Below, in pieces: positions 20,101 to 26,930 of a DNA stretch of 64,000 bases. Source of the DNA: Bacteroides sp. MSB163 (lineage in GTDB: Bacteria; Bacteroidota; Bacteroidia; Bacteroidales; Bacteroidaceae); the NCBI RefSeq assembly GCF_036416795.1, contig NZ_CP143867.1:2720001-2784000 (forward strand), read 5' to 3'. Below the pieces are notes generated by a model. It worked only from the letters and a program-made list of their open reading frames with translations. It was not told where the DNA came from and ran no database searches. The first letter of the stretch is position 1. Each line of letters opens with the position of its first letter. Both the position numbers and the translations under genes were made by a program.

Positions 20101-20173
20101 CAACGAGACCACTAACGCCACTTATTACTCGCCGATGCGTACCATCTCCGGCGGTGTGACATTTGAGTTCTAA
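17159..20173 (+). CDS. SusC/RagA-type TonB-dependent transporter, 5'-less silent cassette 3
   Basis: About 1004 residues from the core to the stop, uninterrupted. It starts S-S-A-K-T-L-R-V-S-Y-I-G-M-Q-T-Q-E-V. Then come a TonB-box region LEEVMVVAFGTAKKSAF, the plug (TSVTDALAGAVPGVTL, SIKIRGFSSL, PLIIVDGAPYSG, VLKDAASNALYGARGANGVIIITTK) and a full barrel ending RTISGGVTFEF. As in the other cassettes there is no ATG, signal peptide or promoter; the 15 in-frame codons back to TTG 17114 look like chance. Codon usage is more GC-rich than cassette 2, suggesting a separate history. Its susD follows after 24 bases. Confidence 0.9.
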   Translation, partial: SSAKTLRVSYIGMQTQEVGIKPNVKIIMKPDTEMLEEVMVVAFGTAKKSAFTGSATVVSAEKLEQSQVTSVTDALAGAVPGVTLTSNNGAPGASASIKIRGFSSLNAGNDPLIIVDGAPYSGDLSNINPNDVESMTVLKDAASNALYGARGANGVIIITTKRANMSGEAKVTFDAKWGANTRALKKYEVITDPAMYYEMHYGAMKNYYMNQMNMSDQAAWIEANNNLFGSNGGLGYNVFTVPEGQYLIGQNGKLNPYATLGRIVNYKGRDYLLTPDDWDKVGSRTGLRQEYNFSISAANEKSSFYVSLGYLGNEGITEGSDLKRLTGRLKADYQAKKWMKVGANMSYARFDSNSLGNNGSSSSTANVWAFTTQMAPIYPAYVRNADGSIMLDGNGLEMMDYGSGINAGMQRPFIADANPIQDNKLNTRNAEGNALSGNAFVDITPLPGLKVTLNGTFNLDETRFTYVYNPYYGQFDSTGGTVSKSHQRDYDYNLQQLVSYATSFGDNNFDILLGHEYYDYRLSYLGASKSKMFSQDNHELDGAVIDGQAASSYKRRRNNEGYFGRLQYNFEERIFGSASLRRDASSRFHPDYRWGTFWSVGGAWLINKESWFYAPWVQELKIKASIGSQGNDNIGDFRYTDVFDIINSDNKVGTAFYSKGTKDITWETNTNFNIGAEFQLWNRVTGSIEYYRRKTSDMLFSFSVAPSLGYSSYFDNVGNMVNSGVEMDFNVNILNTRNFTWDVNLNISTLKNRLTMLDPDKQITTEYTASGKGYKGYSSGNYFIAEDLSMFTWRMKEYAGVDEKGESLWYRNTKDEEGNVVGRETTKTYADADYYVTEESSIPKVYGGFGTKLKVYGVDFGINFTYQIGGKQYDGTYAYFMSSPSGTAGYNYHKDLLKSWTPENTGSNIPRFQLNDQYSAAASTRFLTNASFLNIQNINVGYTLPSRWTKKMAISSLRLYMSAENVFYWSKRQGFDPRQSYNETTNATYYSPMRTISGGVTFEF

Positions 20174-20197
20174 ACCTAAAACATAGATAACAATAAT

Positions 20198-21826
20198 ATG
20201 AAAAAGAATATATTCAAACTATTTTCAGCTATGGCGATATCGGCTACGGTACTGACCGGCTGTATAGAAGAGATTTTCCCTGAAAACTCTACCGCAACTT
20301 CTGAGCAAATCGGTGCTTCGGCTTCGGCGCTTGAGGCTGCGATCAATGGTTTGCCATCGCAGATGGTGCAAGGCTATCTGGTGTACGGAAAGCAGGTTCA
20401 CGAAACTGACATCGCTTACCCTTCTCTGATGTTGGCTCAGTCCGAACTTCTGGGTGACATTGTTGCCACTGAGTACGGCTATGACTGGTGGTGGCGCTAC
20501 AGCGCAAACAATAGTATGGGTGATAACTCTTATCAATCGTTTCTTCCCTACTTTTCCTTATATAAGTTTGTAAAGTCTGCCAATGATGTGATAGCAGTAG
20601 TTGATGTTACCGATCCCACCATTTCCGATGAAATGCGTGGATACGGCAGTATGGCTCATGCTTTCCGTGCTTTGGACTATTATACGTTGATGGTGCTTTT
20701 CGAGCCCATGGAAAACATCTATACTGATTGCAGTAATGTGTTGGGACTTACAGTGCCCATCGTGACCGAGGCGACCACCAACGACATGGCTAAAAACAAT
20801 CCGCGTGCAACACACGAGGAGATGATGACCTTCATACTCTCTGATCTTGATAAGGCTGAAATCGGTCTGGCAGACTATACGCCTGCTACTAAGAACTTCC
20901 CTAGCTTAGCTGTGGTATATGGCTTGAAGGCCAAGGTGTATATGTGGGATAAGAATTATTCCAAGGCAGCCGAGTATGCCCGTAAGGCTATCGATGCGTC
21001 GGGGGCAACGCCTATGACTGCCGCACAGTGGAACAACTCTACCACAGGCTTCAATACTGCTACTTCTTCGTGGATGTGGTATCTCCATCCCACGGCCTCT
21101 AATATGGGTAACCTTGCCAACTTCATAGGTCACATCTCCAATGAGGCTGGCTGGGGTTATGCAGACTTGTCGAAACTCCAGATAGCGCGTTCGCTCTATG
21201 ACGAGATAGCTGACAATGACTTCCGTAAGTACTCTTTCCTCGACCCGGACAGAAGTTTCTATAATTACCAGTCGGTGCAAGGCAAGGCGTGGCTGGATGA
21301 ACAACCCGACTATATGTCGCTGAAGTTCCGTTGCGTCAGTGGTGACTACAAGACTTACTCCGTTGGTGCAGCCGCCGATATCCCCGTGATGCGTGTGGAA
21401 GAGATGTACCTTATAGAGGCTGAAGCAGTGGCTGCCAGCCAAAATGTAGCGGCAGGTGTGCAACTGCTGAACGATTTTATGAAGCGATACCGTCAGCCTG
21501 ACTACAACTGTGTGCTGACTGACCTGCGTGCTGTTCAGCTTGAGATATTGAAGCAAATGCGTATTGAGTTCTGGGGTGAAGGTATTGCATTCCCAACAGC
21601 CAAGCGTCTGAGGCCAGGGGTAATCCAGAACTATCAAGGAACCAACTACAAACAGGATATCTTCAAGATAAACTGCGTAGATGTGAAGCCTAACTGGGCA
21701 TTAGTGATTCCCAAGGATGAAGTGGATTCAAACACAGCTCTCCAAGGCAAAAACAATCCAGATCCTTCAGGTAGCATCCCCACGCGTCCTACTCCGATAG
21801 GCACGTATGCACCGGGTAACAATTAA
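20198..21826 (+). CDS. SusD/RagB-family nutrient-binding lipoprotein (cassette 3)
   Basis: A 542-residue SusD homologue: MKKNIFKLFSAMAISATVLTG, lipobox Cys22, then EEIFPENSTATSEQI. SusD marks include MAHAFRALDYYTLMVLFEP in the TPR half, MRVEEMYLIEAEAVAAS and the C-terminal QMRIEFWGEGIAFPTAKRL. The tail SIPTRPTPIGTYAPGNN is slightly extended. It is paired with the susC just upstream and followed 31 bases later by a lipoprotein gene, presumably one transcriptional unit once the cassette is activated. Confidence 0.92.
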   Translation: MKKNIFKLFSAMAISATVLTGCIEEIFPENSTATSEQIGASASALEAAINGLPSQMVQGYLVYGKQVHETDIAYPSLMLAQSELLGDIVATEYGYDWWWRYSANNSMGDNSYQSFLPYFSLYKFVKSANDVIAVVDVTDPTISDEMRGYGSMAHAFRALDYYTLMVLFEPMENIYTDCSNVLGLTVPIVTEATTNDMAKNNPRATHEEMMTFILSDLDKAEIGLADYTPATKNFPSLAVVYGLKAKVYMWDKNYSKAAEYARKAIDASGATPMTAAQWNNSTTGFNTATSSWMWYLHPTASNMGNLANFIGHISNEAGWGYADLSKLQIARSLYDEIADNDFRKYSFLDPDRSFYNYQSVQGKAWLDEQPDYMSLKFRCVSGDYKTYSVGAAADIPVMRVEEMYLIEAEAVAASQNVAAGVQLLNDFMKRYRQPDYNCVLTDLRAVQLEILKQMRIEFWGEGIAFPTAKRLRPGVIQNYQGTNYKQDIFKINCVDVKPNWALVIPKDEVDSNTALQGKNNPDPSGSIPTRPTPIGTYAPGNN

Positions 21827-21857
21827 CCAACAAGTTAACTTTTAATAGAATTTGTAT

Positions 21858-23744
21858 ATGAACAAGATAAAGAACATATTGAGTGCCATGCTTTTGCTGG
21901 CACTTCCATTGGCTTTCACTGCCTGTGGTGACGATGTGGAATATTCACCTGCTGACAAACCGGCAAACGCCCAAGTGTATTTTCCGAACACAAATGGTGC
22001 GACTGTTGATTTGAGCAAAGACAAGACGTCGTTCGACGTGACCCTTATGCGCGCCAAGGCTGATGAGGCGATTTCCGTGCCTGTTACTGCTACGGGTGGC
22101 GGCAGTTTTTTCACAATTCCGGCTTCTGTCAGCTTTGCCCAAGGCGTTGACAAGGCTGTGTTGTCCATCAGCTATAACCCCGAGTCGCTGGAGTATGATG
22201 CATATTCTGAAATCAAACTGACTATTGGAGATGAAAGTACTACCACTCCTTACGGTATGGCTCAGTATGTGTTCAAGGCGGGTATTCCGGCTCCTTGGAC
22301 TTCTCTGGGGAAGGCTACTTTCAATGATGCTTTCTTGTTTGCTAATAATTATAGTGTGGAGTTACAGCGCAATGACCTCAATCCAAGTTTGTATCGTCTG
22401 GTTGATCCGTATTCTGAAGGGTTGGCTAAGGAAGGCTATTCCTCTAATGGCGATCAAAGTCCTTACTTGGAATTTACCCTATTGAAGCCGGGAGACAAGG
22501 TGGGTAATGTGACCATTACAATGGAAGATCTGGTTTACTTCCCATATTACTGTACCGGTTTCTTTAATACATCAAATGATTATAATAAAAATGTTGATGC
22601 TCACCATCCTTCCGACTTCTCAAGTCTTAGCACTGAGGCTGCTTGGACATTCAATAGGGTCCTTCAGTATCAGGCTGATGGCACACCTGCGGGAGTACAG
22701 CTTGCTCCGTATTATTATATGGATGGAATTGGTGGTTGGAATAATACGCAGGCTGATGGCCTTGTGACCATCATTTTCCCTGGAGCCGTGCTTTCCGATT
22801 TCTCCGTAACTATGGAGTATAAGGGTAGTCTTACCGACCCCAGTGGATATAATTATGCTCTGGCTGCTGTGGAACTTGGAGCTGATGTGACAGAAGCTCG
22901 TTTAGCTCTTGTTCCTGCTAGTGCCGACTTGGATGAAGTGGTTGATGGCATAATTGAGGAAACGATTGAGTACGTTTCTGTCAAAGAAAACGGTGAGGTC
23001 AAATTACCGGCTGCCGGCAATGGCGTGTATTACTTGGTGGCTGTGTCGTATGGTGCCAACCCAGAGGGTGAGACTGAGGCTCAGGAAGCGTCTTATATTG
23101 AGTTCAAACACGTGGCTTCCTCAGAACCTGCAACTCCGATTGAAGCTTATGCGGGCGATTGGACTCTTGATGGCATAATTGGTGGTAAGAAGTATACTTT
23201 ACCTGTTACTATTACCAAGGTTGATGCCAATACCTTGGCTGTGCAGGGTGCGCTTCCTTTGGAAGGCTATGATGACACTTTCACTTTGTCGTATGATGAT
23301 GGACGGGGATATGTCATTCTGAAACCGCAGGCAGTGGCTTCTCTCAATGATGATCCGATGCGGGTAGTCCCTTTAAACTTGGATGCGGGTAGTTTTACTA
23401 GCACGGAAACTATGACAGGACGTATGTCGGACAATAGTATCGTTTTTGAAAATACGTTTGGTAATCAAGGCAATTGGACGTCATTTGCTTATCTGGCCAG
23501 TACTGAAGAAGGCGCTAGTTTGATATCCTATTATTCTTCGGTATTCGCACCACTTGCCAGCCAAGCACAGGCGCTTAGCTTTAAATCGATTGCTACTGTT
23601 GCTGTCAGGGATATGAAGTTGGTGAAAGTTGCTCCCGAAAAGACTGCCAAATCAGTGAATCTTAATATATTCATCAAAAACTTGAATGGTAATAGCTGGG
23701 AAAGACGTTCACTTGATACGGGAATGCCCGTCTTGATGAAGTAA
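21858..23744 (+). CDS. Large cassette-3 surface lipoprotein, unknown function
   Basis: A 628-residue lipoprotein from ATG 21858 (a TTG two codons upstream is less likely). The signal MNKIKNILSAMLLLALPLAFTA is followed by lipobox Cys23. Residues 35-130 (AQVYFPNTNGATVDLS, FDVTLMRAKADEAISVPVTA) form a Calx-beta-like strand pattern shared with the lipoprotein at 704. Later segments are beta-rich (for example AYAGDWTLDGIIGGKKYTLP, lipocalin- or BACON-like in feel, not a firm match). No enzyme motif is seen. By position it is the accessory surface lipoprotein of cassette 3, probably substrate-binding. A terminator follows at 23764. Confidence 0.8.
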   Translation: MNKIKNILSAMLLLALPLAFTACGDDVEYSPADKPANAQVYFPNTNGATVDLSKDKTSFDVTLMRAKADEAISVPVTATGGGSFFTIPASVSFAQGVDKAVLSISYNPESLEYDAYSEIKLTIGDESTTTPYGMAQYVFKAGIPAPWTSLGKATFNDAFLFANNYSVELQRNDLNPSLYRLVDPYSEGLAKEGYSSNGDQSPYLEFTLLKPGDKVGNVTITMEDLVYFPYYCTGFFNTSNDYNKNVDAHHPSDFSSLSTEAAWTFNRVLQYQADGTPAGVQLAPYYYMDGIGGWNNTQADGLVTIIFPGAVLSDFSVTMEYKGSLTDPSGYNYALAAVELGADVTEARLALVPASADLDEVVDGIIEETIEYVSVKENGEVKLPAAGNGVYYLVAVSYGANPEGETEAQEASYIEFKHVASSEPATPIEAYAGDWTLDGIIGGKKYTLPVTITKVDANTLAVQGALPLEGYDDTFTLSYDDGRGYVILKPQAVASLNDDPMRVVPLNLDAGSFTSTETMTGRMSDNSIVFENTFGNQGNWTSFAYLASTEEGASLISYYSSVFAPLASQAQALSFKSIATVAVRDMKLVKVAPEKTAKSVNLNIFIKNLNGNSWERRSLDTGMPVLMK

Positions 23745-23763
23745 GGACTTTCCGAGATATACT

Positions 23764-23813
23764 AAAGGGAGTTTGCAATTAATCCATGTGAATATTTGCA
23801 TACTCCCTTTTTG
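23764..23813 (+). terminator. Rho-independent terminator ending cassette 3
   Basis: AAAGGGAGT (23764-23772) pairs with ACTCCCTTT (23802-23810), extended by inner TTGCAA/TTGCA pairing, and the stem ends in a run of T (TTTTTG). It separates the susC array from the protease genes. Confidence 0.82.
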
Positions 23814-23877
23814 TTATTCGTGTGATGACCGCATGAAACCTGTATTCTAAGTTTAATTATTCTAATAAATGCTTTCT

Positions 23878-26415
23878 ATGAGAAAATTACTACTCCTGTC
23901 TTTGGTTCTTTTATGCAGTTTAACAGCATGGACGGCCCAACGTTCTCCGGAAGAAGCTCTTTCCGTGGCGCAAACCTTTTTCATGCAGTCATCCGTTGCC
24001 GTGACTCGCACTGCCGGTGATATTCAATTAGTGGCGGTTTCTAATGATTTGCTCGAATCCGCATCTACCCGTGGTGTGAGAGGAACGGCCTTTTATATCT
24101 ATAACTATGCGCAGTCTGCCTATGTCATAGTATCCGGCGATGATCGTATGAAGCCGGTACTGGGCTATTCGGATAATGGCGGTTTCGTTACTGAGAACCT
24201 ACCGGTGAATATACTTGGGTGGCTGGAACTGTACAATTCCGTCTATGCTGAACTGGTTAATGGCGGAAAAGCGGTTACCGAATCTAAACAGCTAACTACC
24301 ACTAATTTTCCGCCGTCTGTATCTCCTTTGTTGGGAAGCATATGTTGGGATCAGGATGCACCTTATTATAATGCCTGTCCGCTTTATCGGGGAGAACGCT
24401 GTGTGACGGGATGTGTGGCTACGGCAATGTCTATGATTTTAAAATATTACGAATACCCGGTAAAAGGAAAAGGTACTCATTCTTATAAAACTCCTAATGG
24501 AATTGAATGTTCTTTTGATTACGGAAATACTACCTTTGATTGGAATAATATGCTTCCGCAATATTCTGGAACTTATACTGCCGAACAGGCTGACGCTGTA
24601 GCCCAATTAATGTTGGCCTGCGGTGTAGCGGTTGATATGCAGTATTCACCTTCCAGTTCCGGAGCTTACTCATATCAGGTAGGTCAGGCCTTAATTGACT
24701 ACTTTGGATATGATGGTAATTTAGGCTTGGCATATCGTCAATATTTTACTTCTGCCGAATGGATGAACCTGATTAAATCAGAAATTAATGAGAAACGTCC
24801 TATTTACTATTTCGGATCATCGGATGATGGAGGCCATGCATTTGTATTTGACGGTTATGATGCACAGGATATGGTTCATGTTAATTGGGGATGGAGTGGA
24901 ATGAATAATGGATACTTTGAAGTTTCTTCTTTGAACCCCAGCTCTCCCGGTATTGGTGGTGGAAGCAATCTTGGAGGTGGTTTTACACAAGGCCAGGCAA
25001 TGTACCTTGGACTGCAACCGCCTGGCGCATCCTCAAGATATACTTCACACTTTTCTCTTGCAAAGTTACAAACAAATAAAAAAGAATTTTCCAAGGGTGA
25101 AAACTTTACTCTTACGGCTACTGAAATATATAATATGAATTTGCTCTTCAAAGGCGGTTCATTAGGGTTAATTGTAGAAAAGGGTGGAAAGCAGTCTGTG
25201 TTGTGGAGCAGAGAATTGGAGGACATAGAGACTTATTATGGATACGGAAGAATATCTATTTCAAATGTTACGATCCCGAACGATTTTACCAATGGAACTT
25301 ATGCAATGTATTTAGCTACCCAAGATATACGTGAGGCGACTTGGAGCCGTGTACGTGGTGATTATGGCTCAGAGACGCAGTTCACGCTTGTCGTGGCCGA
25401 TGATAGATGTACTCTGACTCCATTTACGGGCAATCTGATGATTGAAAAAGAATTAGATGGGAGGCTCGAAATCTTACATAATCTCTATAGTGGGCGTAGA
25501 GGAGATTTTAGGGTGTTGCTTTCCAATAGCAGCCCTACCGATGAATTCTATGGTGATGCAGGCGTACTGTTTGCTACGGCGGATGGCAACTATACGATCG
25601 TGGGCCTGGTAGGAGCTACCCAATTAGAACTGAAACCGGGAACGGATAGTAGAGAAATATTGATTTCCACGGATTTGGCTTATAAACGGGGAGAGGTTTC
25701 TACTGACATTCCGGTTGGAGATTATTACATTTGTCCGTATGTGCAATGGGGAGGAAATGTGTATAACATTAGTGGAGAATGGATAGCCGTCACTGTCGGC
25801 CGAGCATTGGGAAGCCCCGCTTTGGTTATAGACAATGTACGTTTGGAGAATAGCCAACTTCAAGTAGGAGAGAAGATTAAGCTATTGGCCGATTTGTCAT
25901 TAGGCGGAACGGGTAATGTATATGACGGAACTTTGATGGCAGCGATTTTTGCTGTCGGTCAAGGTACTACATCCAATTTGCATTATGCTAATGTGTTTGT
26001 AGAAGAAGCTCGACCTTATGATTTTAAGATGGAGATTGACCCTCAAATCGGGGAAGGCAGTTATACGATTAACCTGTATAAGCAAAGCCTTCTGGGAGGA
26101 TATGATAATACTCCGGTAAGCAGGCTCAATTTTTCTGTAGGACCAGTCACCGGCATTGAAGATGAAATAGCCGATAAGGACGGAATCATCATTGCTCGGC
26201 AACCAGTAGAAGATATTCTTAGTATCTATACTTCTCATGCGGCTCGAATGATCTCTGTCTATAATCTATCCGGACAGCAGATGATGCAGCAAAAAGAGTC
26301 CGAAGATAGAAAAGAGTATTCTATTCCGGTAAAGGGATTGGCAGCTGGTTATTATATTATAATCTTGCAATCTGTTGACGGAAAGACTTATCGAAGTAAA
26401 TTTATTAAGAAATAA
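23878..26415 (+). CDS. C10-family (streptopain-like) cysteine protease, copy 1, with Por-secretion-type tail
   Basis: An 845-residue preproprotein; I use ATG 23878 (MRKLLLLSLVLLCSLTAWTA signal) rather than ATG 23869. Residues about 21-150 are the inhibitory Spi-like prodomain (QRSPEEALSVAQTFF, YVIVSGDDRMKPVLGYSDNG). The catalytic domain has Cys179 in CVTGCVATAMSMILKYY, His320 in DDGGHAFVFDGYDAQD and the supporting Asn/Trp in VHVNWGWSGMNNGYF, as in SpeB. Residues about 390-750 are beta-rich extra domains. The last 75 (FSVGPVTGIEDE, VYNLSGQQMMQQ, AAGYYIIILQSVDGKTYRSKFIKK) form a type-A Por-secretion/sorting-like domain. It should be secreted and self-activated by prodomain cleavage. No TTTG/TAnnTTTG promoter is evident upstream, unlike copies 2 and 3. 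Confidence 0.93.
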   Translation: MRKLLLLSLVLLCSLTAWTAQRSPEEALSVAQTFFMQSSVAVTRTAGDIQLVAVSNDLLESASTRGVRGTAFYIYNYAQSAYVIVSGDDRMKPVLGYSDNGGFVTENLPVNILGWLELYNSVYAELVNGGKAVTESKQLTTTNFPPSVSPLLGSICWDQDAPYYNACPLYRGERCVTGCVATAMSMILKYYEYPVKGKGTHSYKTPNGIECSFDYGNTTFDWNNMLPQYSGTYTAEQADAVAQLMLACGVAVDMQYSPSSSGAYSYQVGQALIDYFGYDGNLGLAYRQYFTSAEWMNLIKSEINEKRPIYYFGSSDDGGHAFVFDGYDAQDMVHVNWGWSGMNNGYFEVSSLNPSSPGIGGGSNLGGGFTQGQAMYLGLQPPGASSRYTSHFSLAKLQTNKKEFSKGENFTLTATEIYNMNLLFKGGSLGLIVEKGGKQSVLWSRELEDIETYYGYGRISISNVTIPNDFTNGTYAMYLATQDIREATWSRVRGDYGSETQFTLVVADDRCTLTPFTGNLMIEKELDGRLEILHNLYSGRRGDFRVLLSNSSPTDEFYGDAGVLFATADGNYTIVGLVGATQLELKPGTDSREILISTDLAYKRGEVSTDIPVGDYYICPYVQWGGNVYNISGEWIAVTVGRALGSPALVIDNVRLENSQLQVGEKIKLLADLSLGGTGNVYDGTLMAAIFAVGQGTTSNLHYANVFVEEARPYDFKMEIDPQIGEGSYTINLYKQSLLGGYDNTPVSRLNFSVGPVTGIEDEIADKDGIIIARQPVEDILSIYTSHAARMISVYNLSGQQMMQQKESEDRKEYSIPVKGLAAGYYIIILQSVDGKTYRSKFIKK

Positions 26416-26477
26416 AGTTTTCTATATATGTTAATCCTTTTCAGACATTTATTCATTTTTGTAAGGGTTATGAATTA

Positions 26478-26574
26478 ATTCACCACAGAGTAACATAGAG
26501 TCTCACTGAGTTTAATCAATTTGAAATCAAAAGAATAGAACTCCGTGATACTCTGTGTTCCTCTGTGGTGAAAA
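26478..26574. repeat. Imperfect inverted repeat of the CACCACAGAG type
   Basis: ATTCACCACAGAGTAACA near 26478 is mirrored by TGTGTTCCTCTGTGGTGAA ending at about 26572, with partial pairing between (GAGTCTCACTG / CTCCGTGATACTC). It begins 63 bases after the stop of the first protease gene and could form a long hairpin in the mRNA 3' end. I believe similar elements are dispersed in Bacteroides genomes. Confidence 0.6.
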
Positions 26575-26648
26575 CTCATTTCTTTTCCGATATGCATTAT
26601 GTAGGAGTGAACTGAAAAGCGTAACTTATTGTGTGATAGCCTACTTGA

Positions 26649-26678
26649 TGTCCCACTAAGGTTGGTCGTAGTGGGACA
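26649..26678. repeat. Perfect 10-bp inverted repeat leading into the tandem array
   Basis: TGTCCCACTA (26649-26658) and TAGTGGGACA (26669-26678) are exact reverse complements. The right arm is part of the first unit of the 22-bp tandem repeat, so the array starts with a hairpin. Confidence 0.75.
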
Positions 26679-26794
26679 CTAGTTCAGTCGTAGTGGGAAG
26701 TGGTTTCAGTCGTAGTGGGAAGTGGTTTCAGTCGTAGCGGGAAGTGGTTTCAGTCGTAGTGGGAAGTATGTTCAGTCCTAATGGGAATATAGTT
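26663..26794. repeat. 22-bp tandem repeat, six units
   Basis: Six units in exact 22-base register start at 26663, 26685, 26707, 26729, 26751 and 26773. Units 2 and 3 are identical and share CAGTCGTAGTGGGAAGTGG; unit 4 has one change; units 1, 5 and 6 are more diverged. The array lies between the two duplicated C10 protease genes, 70 bases upstream of the second gene's -33 element. Confidence 0.85.
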
Positions 26795-26864
26795 CATTGT
26801 TAAACCCTAATGAACCTATTTCAACTACTGATTCGCATTATTTGCAAAATACTAGCGGGAAATA

Positions 26865-26894
26865 TTTGTAAAGCGATAGATTTCTGTAACTTTG
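26865..26894 (+). promoter_or_regulatory. Bacteroides-type promoter of the second C10 protease
   Basis: TTTG at 26865-26868 (-33) and TAACTTTG at 26887-26894 (-7, consensus TAnnTTTG) are separated by 18 bases. The start codon lies 36 bases beyond the -7 box. Confidence 0.75.
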
Positions 26895-26930
26895 CGATTT
26901 CTAGTTTAATTATCCTAATAAATAATGCCT

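Noticed and set aside
26663..26794. CRISPR array
   Set aside because: The 22-bp units abut each other without spacers and no cas gene is near; this is a plain tandem repeat.
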